From: Mantamonas sphyraenae | Taxonomy: Eukaryota > CRuMs > Mantamonadidae | NCBI GenBank assembly: GCA_026936335.1 | Contig: JAPMXV010000003.1 | Location: 124,001-188,000 of the forward strand | DNA: 64,000 nt | Direction: 5' to 3' | Shown here: one piece after another, positions 53,127 to 62,071 of the stretch | Numbering within the stretch: the first letter of the stretch is position 1 | Layout: each line of letters begins with the position of its first letter | Position numbers and translations under genes: made by a program | The notes under the pieces: model-generated | What the model was told of the DNA's origin: nothing | The model's database searches: none | Seen by the model: only the letters and a program-made list of their open reading frames with translations

Positions 53127-53235
53127 ACGAGTGATGCATGGAGGAAATGGGAGAAGTTGAGGAAAAGAGAGTTTGATCAGAAGGACTTTCACCCACGCCA
53201 CACGCACACACGACCTGTTCACCACCATGTGTGCA

Positions 53236-54125
53236 TCACCTCCACACACTCATGCGCTCCATGATGGCATCGACCATGGCGTCCACCTGCTCACTGTCGA
53301 GGTACTCGCTGTTCTGGATGGCATTGCTGAGGACAATGATGGCACTGACGCTTCCGGCATTGAGCCAGACGCGTCCGTTGTATCCAACGGCCAATTCAAA
53401 TGCCATGTGCTTGCCCATGGCCACGAGCACGGGTGCGTCGTCACGCATGAGGGAGCGGCCGAGGCTAAGGGAGCATTCAAACATGTACCCGTCCTTGAGC
53501 TCGCCAAAGCCGTCGCTCTTGCCCTTGTTATTCACACATTCAATCTCCGGGTCCATGTCCTTGTTTGCGACGGTGACTCGTGCGTACACGAGGGAGCCAA
53601 TGGCCAGTTCCGGACGCGACTTTTTGGTCGCATTCTCAAAGGCCAGGCTGTTCAGGGTGGCTGGTGCGCTGCAGCCAATGTCCACCTTGTAGTGTTCTGT
53701 GTAGGACTCGAGCACAATGCCCACCACCGTATCGTCGACTGCGGGCACGTACTGCGAGTGTGTACGGGTGTGTTGTGTGTGAGTCCGTGGACGCGGCTCC
53801 TTGGGCTTGTGCTTCGTCGCAGCGTGGGCGTGTCACATACCCTCTTCTGGCGGTTGTCCACCCAATAAAGGTTGCCGCTGTCCTTTTGCAGGACCCCAGC
53901 CTTGGTGGCGACAATGTTGTGGTCGTCCTGCATGAGTCCTGGGCCGACACGGAAGACGGCCTTGGCGTTCTTGCTCTTGCCTTTGTTGCCGCTGCTGGTG
54001 CTGCTGCTGGTGCTGCTGTTTGCGGCATCTGCCTCCACCTGCATGTCGGCTATGGCCTGCATGTCGACCACAATGTCGCCAGGCACGACAATTTGGCCAA
54101 CCAATTCGGTGGTGGTTGAGGACAT
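53236..54125 (-). CDS. EXOSC3: Exosome cap subunit RRP40/EXOSC3, 266 aa
   Basis: RNA-binding cap component of the RNA exosome. Exons are 53841-54125 and 53236-53751. The N-terminal domain (LVGQIVVPGDIVV) has a Ser/Asn insert (ANSSTSSSTSSG). The S1 domain begins YWVDNRQKR|YVPAVDDTVVGIV across the splice junction. The KH-like domain has GYNGRVWLNAGS, the family's modified GxNG loop. VTVANKDMDPEIECV is nearly diagnostic. Its ATG is only 5 bp from the ATG of the divergent membrane protein gene. It converges with LysRS across 109 bp. Confidence 0.95.
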
Positions 54126-54130
54126 CGACG

Positions 54131-55435
54131 ATGCTGCGGGATGTGCTTGTGCAAGCGCGCGCACGTCCGTTCGATGCGGTGCGTTTGGCAGCCGCGTGTG
54201 TGCTTGTTCTGGGTGCATTGATAACGGTGGTGGCGTGGATGGTCGCCCCTGCGCCGGGGCCGCCCTCGGTGGTGGAAAAGGCCAAGGAGACGGTCAAGCG
54301 GTTGCAGTGCGCGTCTGTCCACGTCCCATCCGACTGGTTCATCTTTACCTCCGTGGGACAACGGGTCATGGTTGTCATGCCGCCCCTCACCGACGTCGAA
54401 AACTCCAAGGAGATCCAGCTGTACAACGTCACCACGCCGCACGTGAGCGCGCATTTGTTGCCTCTGTTGCACCGCGAGTGCAGCCGTCTCTCAGAGAACA
54501 AGGGCATGCCTATGTACCTGGACATTGGCGCCAGACTGGGCTTTTTGGGCATGGAGGCCGCACACCTGGGTTGCTACAGTCTCATGTACGAGGCACGGCC
54601 GCTTGTGCGGGAGGCGCTGTCCACAGCGATCTGCGCCTCGAACTTGACGACCATGGCCGAGGTGCGTGGGTACAACGTGGTGGATATGGACACTGCGATG
54701 GAAGTGGGTGTGGTCAGTGAGGTTGTGTACAGCAAGAGCCGGCCGAAGCGCCAGAGCACGGGCGAGAGTGAAAGCGGGTCGCGCCGCCGGCTGTTGACAG
54801 AGGTGGCGCCGAACAAGGAGCATATGGTGAACTTGTTCCGCACACAGCTGAACGCGCAGTCGTTCTATCATCGCATGGATGATATGTACGACTCGGAAGC
54901 GGCTATGGATCTGCCCAAGGGCTGCCCGTACTGGAACCCGGACGGGTTTTCGCCCGCTCCGCCGCCCGCGTGCTACAAATCGCATGTGGTCGACCTTGCC
55001 ACCGACTTGGACAGACCGGGAAATGTCAGCCGGTTGCTCAACAGGGAGATGAGTGATCTGGCAGTGGTGCGTATTGACGAAACGGTGAGCGTTGTCAACC
55101 TGTGGCCGCTGCTGCGAGGATGGATGACATCCAGGCGCATGTACCACCTGCAAATGACAATCAATCCGGAGCAACAGAGTGTGGATTGGCTGATGGAGAA
55201 CCTGCCGACGATTCCGGAGCACCTGCACTTGTTGCACTTGCCCTTCTTTGACCACGACGTCAAGCGCAACTGCTACGTGCGCCTCATCAATGTGAAGCAT
55301 CGTGAGACGTTGGCTCGGTTCATCGATGCCGTATACAAGCGGTCTGTCGGTAGATGCACCGGCCGAGTCGAGGTTCTCATCACGCCGCTCACGCGCCAGG
55401 AGGTGCGCGAGATGTGTGAGGCGGGCGTGCACTGA
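54131..55435 (+). CDS. Type II membrane protein with FkbM-like methyltransferase fold, 434 aa
   Basis: Single exon. A membrane span at residues about 17-40 (LAAACVLVLGALITVVAWMV) follows a short basic N-terminus, so a luminal (Golgi-type) body is expected. MYLDIGARLGFLGMEAAHLGC resembles SAM-binding motif I of FkbM-family methyltransferases, and MYEARPLVREAL the following acidic loop. A basic linker (SKSRPKRQ; SRRRLL) interrupts the fold. The C-terminal part (LLHLPFFDHDVKRNCYVRLINVK) is not recognised. A glycan or lipid methyltransferase is plausible; activity is not shown. There is no UTR room before the start because RRP40 begins 5 bp away. Confidence 0.7.
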   Translation: MLRDVLVQARARPFDAVRLAAACVLVLGALITVVAWMVAPAPGPPSVVEKAKETVKRLQCASVHVPSDWFIFTSVGQRVMVVMPPLTDVENSKEIQLYNVTTPHVSAHLLPLLHRECSRLSENKGMPMYLDIGARLGFLGMEAAHLGCYSLMYEARPLVREALSTAICASNLTTMAEVRGYNVVDMDTAMEVGVVSEVVYSKSRPKRQSTGESESGSRRRLLTEVAPNKEHMVNLFRTQLNAQSFYHRMDDMYDSEAAMDLPKGCPYWNPDGFSPAPPPACYKSHVVDLATDLDRPGNVSRLLNREMSDLAVVRIDETVSVVNLWPLLRGWMTSRRMYHLQMTINPEQQSVDWLMENLPTIPEHLHLLHLPFFDHDVKRNCYVRLINVKHRETLARFIDAVYKRSVGRCTGRVEVLITPLTRQEVREMCEAGVH

Positions 55436-55471
55436 CGTGATGCAGAAGCAGGTGCTGGTGGTCACCCATGT

Positions 55472-55510
55472 TGGGGGATGGGGATGGGGGATGGGGGATG
55501 GGGATGATGC
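55472..55510 (+). repeat. G-run tract (G-quadruplex-like)
   Basis: Five runs of four or five G separated by AT(G) lie between the FkbM-like stop and the ATG of the small secreted gene at 55568. They satisfy the usual G3+ N1-7 quadruplex pattern on the coding strand. Confidence 0.75.
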
Positions 55511-55567
55511 TGGTGTGGGAAGCGACACGCGTTGGCTTCCCCAAAACAACAACAAACAAACCAAAAC

Positions 55568-56309
55568 ATGCAGAATGCAAAGTTGGCACTTGTGGTGATG
55601 GTGGTGCTTGCGTGCCTGGCGTCGACGAGCCAGGCCAGCACGGGCGAGGAGCTCTTTGAGGGTTGGGTCGAGGGTCTGGTCAGCAGCGAGCTGCCGGGCG
55701 TGCCGGACATGTCGTCGTGCAAGCGTGAGGTGGGCGCTGTGGAAAGCGACTTTTCCAGCGCCTTCCGTAACTTTGGTGTGTCGCGCACCTCCAACCTGAA
55801 CCAGGGCCTGCGCGACCTCTCCTCGGGCATGAACGATTTCCTCGAGGCCCTCCGCGCCTGCGGTGCCACCGATCTGGCCAGCAAGGTGGCTGGTGCCATT
55901 GCCAGCATGGGCGCAGGCTACGGGTAAGTTGCGTTGCATGGAACCTGGGTGTGATTGGATGAGCCTGTCGCGAACGAGAGGGGTTCCGACAAAAACGGCC
56001 TCCTCTTCCGCAGCTGACCCCGGAACAAACGCCCCCCCGGACCACAGTGAGATCTCCGAGGCCATCAAGATCATGGTCAACGGTATCGATATCTACGACG
56101 ACATCTCGAGTGCACACTCCGAGTACGTGGATGCCTCACGTGTCCCCAGAAACGTGTTCTTTGGAAAGGTGCCAAAATCGCTGACCCGTCTTCCCTCTCC
56201 CCCCCTCCCCCCTCCCTTTCCTCTCCCGAAACCCACTCACAGCTGGTCGCGTGGCGATGCCTACGGCTGCGGCGAGGAGTTGGGCAAGCTGACTGCCACG
56301 CTGATCTGA
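55568..56309 (+). CDS. Small secreted helical protein, paralogue X, 165 aa
   Basis: Exons are 55568-55923, 56048-56122 and 56243-56309. A signal peptide (MQNAKLALVVMVVLACLAS) precedes a mature protein of about 145 residues, mostly helical: LFEGWVEGLVSSELP, SSCKREVGAVESDF, LEALRACGATDLA, then IKIMVNGIDIYDDIS and GEELGKLTATLI. Three Cys remain in the mature form. The acceptor at 56047 was chosen because the alternative at about 56013 runs into an immediate TGA. The paralogue at 58115-58885 has identical sizes for exons 2 (75 nt) and 3 (67 nt). I do not recognise a named family; a lysosomal or secreted helical protein is all that can be said. Confidence 0.82.
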
Positions 56310-56392
56310 GCTGGTTAGAAGCCCCGTGGAAAGGAACAAAGTGCGCTTCCACGCCCATCCCAAACAGTGTCCATTTGTTGTCATCACCCGTC

Positions 56393-58005
56393 ATGTCCAC
56401 TGCCGAAGAGGATCTTGTGCAGGTGTCGTTTGTGGCGGATCCAAAGGTGCCCAAGGCGCTGCGTGTGGCCGAGGAGCCTCTTGCGGTGCCGGGCAACCTG
56501 AAACGCAAGGGATTGTCGCTGTTGCTGAACCACATGTTGCATGGTGAGGACAGCGACGACGATGATAGCGACGATGACAGCGAAAACGAGGACCAATCGT
56601 CGTCATCGTCTGGATCGAAGCACAAGCAGCAGTCGTTTGATTTTGCCATCAACGAACAGCTGCTGCGCACAACGCTCAAGTCGTTCATGGCCAAACGGTC
56701 GCTGAGCAAGGTGAGTGCAGGTGTGGCGCGAGGACATGCGGCGTTGCTGTGTGCGGTGTGTGAAACGGGCAGGCGGAACGCGGACGGACTCGCGGCGCAT
56801 GTTTCGACGGCTGACGGATTTGCAAACGCACCCACACACACACACAGGAACGCACTCTGGACATTACGTATTTTATCAAACAGCGTGCGCCAGAGCCAAA
56901 GACGGCACAGCCGCATGACGATTGGGTGAGCTGCGTGGCTGGAAACTGGCAAGGCTTGTTCCTCACGGGCTCGTACGATCACCAGCTGCGGCTGGTGGTG
57001 GCAGGCGGCGAGGATGGGGCGCAGGAGGCAAGCATCGTGCAGGTGGCACACGACAAGCCCATCCAGGCGGTATGCTGGGGAGCACAACAGAGCGAGACCC
57101 AGCTGCGTGCCTTTTCGGCGTCGGACGACGCGCTGATCAAGAGTTGGTCCATGGACACGGAGATGCACAGTGCCCAGCTCCAAGTGACGTACCAAGGCCA
57201 CCAGGGCAGCGTGCAGGCTCTTGCATACCATTTCGAGCACCAGAAGCTGGTGAGTGGATCGTGGGACAAGACGCTGTGCATCTGGGACGGACGAGTGGCT
57301 CGCCCGGGCTTTGACGACGACGACGACGACGAGGATGAAGATGAGGATGAGGATGAGACGGAGGAAGTGTCGGCAAAGGTGGGACGCAAGCGCAAGGCGT
57401 CATCGAACAGCAGCAAGGGCAAGCGCAAGGCGAAACGGGGCAAGGTGGACAAGTCGCCACTGCGCATCCTGGAGTCGCATCGCAACTGTGTGTCGTGTGT
57501 GCTGTGGCCGACGCGATCGCAGATCATCAGTGGCTCCTGGGATCACAGTGTGATTGTGTGGGATGTGGAGAGTGGATCGCCGGGCAACGTGCTGAAGAGT
57601 AGCTGTGTGGTGCGTAGCATTGCGTACGCCGAGACGCGGCATCTGATTGTGAGTGCACACAGCGACAACGCCATCCGGCTGTGGGACGAGCGCCAGGGCG
57701 AGAAAGCAGTCAACCAGGTCATCAACAAGGCACACGGCGGCTGGGTCAACGACGTCAGCTTCGAGAAGGTGGCTGTGGGCAGCAAAAAGGGCACGCGAAC
57801 CAGCCAGCAGAACGAAATGGTGTTTGCCAGCGCCTCGCATGACTCCACGGTGAGGTTGTGGGACGTGCGAAGTCTCAAGACGCCCCTGCACACCATCAAG
57901 AGTGCCGACCGCGAGGCAAAGATGCTCGCCGTCGACTTGTGGTCCGACTGGCTTGCCATTGGCGGCACCGACAACGAATTGCGTCTCATGTCGAGGAGCA
58001 CTTGA
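56393..58005 (+). CDS. WDR12: WDR12/Ytm1 ribosome biogenesis WD-repeat protein, 491 aa
   Basis: Subunit of the PeBoW complex (PES1-BOP1-WDR12) needed for 60S maturation. Exons are 56393-56710 and 56848-58005. The N-terminal NLE domain (residues 8-105) shows NLKRKGLSLLLNHML and FDFAINEQLLRTTLKSFM, interrupted by an Asp/Ser-rich acidic insert. The seven-blade WD propeller has repeats such as LVSGSWDKTLCIWD, IISGSWDHSVIVWD, VSAHSDNAIRLWD and FASASHDSTVRLWD. A second acidic run then a Lys/Arg nuclear signal (GKRKAKRGK) sits between blades near 57313-57450. Both small secreted paralogues flank this gene. Confidence 0.95.
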
Positions 58006-58114
58006 GGGAGGAGGAGTGGGAAAGGAGAAAGAGCGAGGGAGCGAGGGAGCGAGAGAGAAAAAGAAGGGAAAACGAGGCGCAGAGTTGAGATTGATTTCCA
58101 AATCTTCCCCATCA

Positions 58115-58885
58115 TCAGGCCAGGGTCATGACAAGCTTGCCGAGCTCCTCGCCAGTGCCAAAGTAGTCGCCACGCTTCCAGCTGTGTGAGTGGAAACAAT
58201 GTTTGAGAGTGAGCGGGGGGGGGGGTTACGGGTCAGCGTGTGTGGGACGGCGTTGGTGCGAGGACGCGGGAAGGGGCAAAAACTGACTCGGAGTGGGCGG
58301 CTGTGACGTCGTCATAGATATCCACGCTCTTCACCACAATCTTGACACCCTCAATAATGGAGCTGTGCGCACGTGTGTGAGTGACGTTGCAGGTGAAAGG
58401 TGCAGGGGGGCTGTTGCGGGGACGGTGACGGGAAAACAAAGGCATGCCGAAAAAACGCGTGTTGCAGCACAGCGATGCGGAATCGCGCGCAGGCGACGCT
58501 GGAGGCGCCATAGATCGTTCGCAAGCACGTACCCGTAGCCGGTGGCCATCTCGCCAACGACCTCTGCAATCTTCTCGGCGGCATAGGTGGCACCACAGTT
58601 GTCCAGGGCGTGGACAAACTCGTTGATGCCTGCGGCGGTACGCTTCAGGCCCTCCTTGAGGTGGGTGCGGTCGTGGATCTCAAAGTTGCGGAAGGCGTCA
58701 CGGAACTCATGGACGACGCCGCTGACCTCCTTCTTGCACTCCTCCACGTTGGGGATCTCGCCAAAGGCGATGCCAAACACAAAACCCTCAAAGAGCTGCG
58801 TGTCGGCGTCTGCCTGCGCCACAGAGCTGACACAGAGCAGGACGGCCATGCAGGCCATCAGAGCACCAATCTTGGACACGGACAT
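58115..58885 (-). CDS. Small secreted helical protein, paralogue Y, 164 aa
   Basis: Exons are 58533-58885, 58288-58362 and 58115-58181. The signal peptide (MSVSKIGALMACMAVLLCVSSVAQA) is cut near residue 25. Shared with paralogue X are LFEGFVFGI, a CKKEV motif, FRDAFRNF, NCGATYA, VKIVVKSVDIYDDVTAAHSE and GEELGKLVMTL. Exon 2 and exon 3 sizes and phases equal those of X. The donor of exon 2 is GTCAGT, weaker than the GTACGT used in X. It has two Cys (CKKEV, NCGAT) in the mature protein, both shared with X. The introns show no obvious similarity to those of X, so the duplication is older than the large inverted repeat. Confidence 0.82.
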
Positions 58886-58959
58886 GTGTGTTTTGGTGGG
58901 GTGGGTGGGTGGATTTTTTGTGGCTCGCCCGGCGGGAGCCAAAGCGGGCACAGAGAGAG
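58886..58959. promoter_or_regulatory. Divergent interval between paralogue Y and the OGT-like gene
   Basis: 74 bp between opposed ATGs, with a G-rich tract at 58895-58912 (G runs of 2, 4, 3, 3 and 2) on the plus strand. No other element is recognised. Confidence 0.45.
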
Positions 58960-61900
58960 ATGGCAGCAGCTGGGTCTCGGCACGCTGCGGTTGTGCTCGT
59001 CGTTGTGGGGCTGTTGCTGCTGGCCACGGTGGCGGTGCCAGAGGAACAGGACGGCACCGGCATGTGTGGCAAAGACGACAAACCGGACGAACCGGGCTGC
59101 ATCAAGGGCGAGCCCAAGGAGGGAGATCCGGAGCTGAAGAAGCAACTGGTCGACGTGGGTTTTCCGCCTCTGCCCCGTGGTTTTCCGCCTCGCCAGCCGT
59201 CCTTGAGACGCCACATCAACGACACTGACACCGTTCCCTGGCACCACATGAACGTACAAACACACTGGATTGCGTACAGGCGTGCGGTATCGATCCCATG
59301 AAGCTGGGCACGGGCCCAAAGTGGAAAGCGCTTCTGGACGACTCTAGCTACCAAGTGCAGCTGGGCAACGAATTCAAAGCACAAATCCAACTGCGTGAAC
59401 TTCTTTCGCAGTACGGCGACAGTACGTGGATGCCGTGGGGGACCATGGTGGGAGACACCTCACCGCGCACGGCTGCAAGCCCCAGATCCACTCACCGTAC
59501 ACCCACTCACCCACCTACTTGCAAACCCACACACATACACACACACACACACACACACGGTCCATCACAGTGCCGGAGCCAGCCAAGGCAGTGGCTTACC
59601 ACAACCTGGGACTGGTGGCGATGAAACGCGAAAAGTTTGCAGACGCCATCCAAAGCCTGAAGGAGGCGCTGAAGTACAAAGATGACTTTGCAGAGGCACA
59701 TGCGCTGCTGGCGTACGCTTATGTAAGCAAAGCCAAGTCTGTTGCGGGCAAGGAGCCAGCGACAGCGGCTCGGCTGTATGCAGATGCGGTGGCGGCGCAG
59801 GAAGCGGCTGTGGCCAAGGCGCCAGGGAATGTGGAACAGCAGGTGCGACTGGCAGAGTACCTGCTGAATGTGCCCATGAAAGCGGTGGATGCGTTGGACA
59901 TCATGCGACGCGTGGTGGACCAGGACGAGGAGAATGTGCACACGTTGCACGTGTATGCACAAACGCAAGAGGCAACGGGTGCAGTGTACCAGGCCAAACA
60001 GACGGTGGACAAACTCTTGCGTGTGTACAGCTCGGTTCGCCTCTCGCAGGCAGGCAACGTGAGTACCGACACCGAAGACGGCGGGCGTGGCGAGGCCGAG
60101 TACGTTGCGTACGGGGGCGCCTTGCTGATGAAAATGGGTCGTATGAAAGAAGCAGCAGCGGAGCTGGAGCGTGCGGTGTTGCTGAGCAAGGGTAGGGATG
60201 CCATGGCCCTGACGCACCTGGCAAAGTGCAAGGAGCGGCTGGGCAACGACAAGGAGGCACGTGCGCTGCTGGAACGTGCGTTGGAGGTGGATGGAGGCTA
60301 CTCCATGGCTCACTACGAGCTGGGCAGGCTGAAGATGGCAGGTGAGGATTGGCAGGGGGCCATGGGACACTTTCAGCGTGCGTACCGTGCCAACGCAGGC
60401 ATGCACGACGCGTTCTGCAATGTGATGTACATCAAACGACAGGTGTGCGACTGGACACGATGGAAGGGCATGATGAGTCAGTTCCGGGGGGTGCTGGAGG
60501 CGCAGCTGCGCAACGACCAGCTGCCGTGCTTGCTGCCTTTCCATCTGCTTGCGTTCAACCTGTCCACCGACACACAAAAGCGTGCCACAGAGCGAGTGAG
60601 CAGCGAGCTGTACAGGCGTACGGCCACGTACGTGCACAACGTGATGATGGAGCCGTCGGCAGAGGGAGCACGCGAGCGGAAGCGGCTGGAGGGGTTGCAG
60701 TGCGACGGCCCCGCGGCCGAAGAGGCAGGGGCCTGTGTGTGGGCACCGGCCAGCCGCAGACAGCCGCGACGTGGCGGGAAACTGCGCATTGGGTTTGTGA
60801 GCAGCAATCTCAACAACCACGCGGTGGGCAACCTGGTGCAAGCTGTGTTTGGGGAGATGGACAGGCGGCGGTTCCACGTGACGGCGTATGCGCTGGCACG
60901 GCGTGTGAGGTCGGACGACCGCACACAACAGCGCATTGCCAGCGAGGTGGACTCGTATGTGGACATCAGCACCATGGGCGTGTACGAAGCAGCAGCGCGT
61001 GTGCGTGCCGACAACATCCACGTGTTGGTCAACCTGAACGGGCACACACTGCACTCGCGCAACGAACTGTTTGCGTTGCACCCTGCGCCTGTGCAACTCA
61101 TGTTCAACGGCTTCTACTTTACGTTTGGAGGCGCGGGTGTGGATCACCTGGCGACCGACGCGGTGGCCAGCCCGCCGCAGCAGGCACACCTGTACACAGA
61201 GAAGCTTGTGTATCTGCCGGTGCCGTTTGCAGTGTCCGACTACCTGTTCACGCGTCCCGAGGTGTTTGGCAACGAGCAGCGGCGCGCCAAGTTTGTGTTC
61301 AGCGAAGGCGGCGTGCAAAAGTCGAGCATCCAGATTGGCGACGGCAACACGGTGTTTGCCAGCTTCAACGCCCTGTACAAACTGGAGCCGGACGTGTTTG
61401 CGGTGTGGATGCGCATCCTGAAACGTGTGCCGCGTTCGATTCTGTGGCTGCAACGGGTGGGCCGGGATGGCCAACTGGCAGCACAGAACTTGCGACGCGA
61501 GGCCAAGGCGGCTGGAGTGGACCCGAGACGACTGGTGTTTACGGAACGGGTGCAAAAGGAGCAACACCTGGTGGTAAAGGGCATGGCGGATGTGTTTCTG
61601 GACAATCCGCTGTTCAACGGCCACACAACAGGCATCGACGCTCTGTACGCAGGCGTACCGGTGGTGACCGTTGCCGGCGAAAGCATGGGCCAGCGAGTGG
61701 GTGCATCCATGCTGCAGGGCCTGGGGCTGAAGGAGCTTGTGGCGGCGAACTTGGAGGAGTACGAGGAGCTGGCGGTACAGATGGCACACAATGCCACGTA
61801 CCTGGAGTATGTGCGTCGTCACCTGCGTCAACAACGCACCGAGTCGACGTTGTTCAACACATCTCGATGGGTCAAGGGGTGGCAGACGGCCGTGCGGCTG

Positions 61901-62071
61901 ACTTACGAGGCCTGGCACGGCCAGTGCATGCGTGGGTGCTGGCTCGACCGTGCAGAGGACATGGACAAATGCATGCGAGCGTGCACTGTGCCACGCCGTC
62001 GGATGCATGTTGTCGTGGCCGGTGCCGGGGCGAGCGGAGGAACAACGCAAACGCGCACACATCAACGATGA
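58960..62071 (+). CDS. O-GlcNAc transferase-like enzyme with N-terminal signal, 945 aa
   Basis: GT41-family homologue of OGT/SPINDLY. Exons proposed are 58960-59154, 59280-59421 and 59571-62071. The N-terminus (AAVVLVVVGLLLLATVAVPEE) is a signal peptide or anchor, whereas OGT is normally nucleocytoplasmic. TPR repeats cover about 113-500 (AYHNLGLVAMKREKFADAIQ). Catalytic blocks: RIGFVSSNLNNHAVG with the conserved His, RNELFALHPAPVQLMF, FASFNALYKLEPDVF with the UDP-contacting Lys, and NGHTTGIDALYAGVPVVT. The first intron (125 nt) was chosen because a read-through would encode a poor sequence and the phase fits only this way. Its TGA overlaps the ATG of the BTB gene. An OGT-like enzyme facing the lumen would be unusual; targeting is inferred. 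Confidence 0.88.

Noticed and set aside
56000..56047. Alternative acceptor for exon 2 of secreted paralogue X at about 56013
   Set aside because: It gives an immediate in-frame TGA, and paralogue Y supports the acceptor at 56047.
59155..59279. Reading through the first OGT-like intron as coding
   Set aside because: The frame terminates just after 59298 and does not connect to exon 2; removing the intron restores a Lys/Gly sequence in phase.
60349..62067. Upstream extension of the BTB frame through the OGT-like gene
   Set aside because: The extension overlaps the catalytic region of the OGT homologue in another frame and reads as low-complexity Gly/Arg; the BTB fold begins only after 62130.
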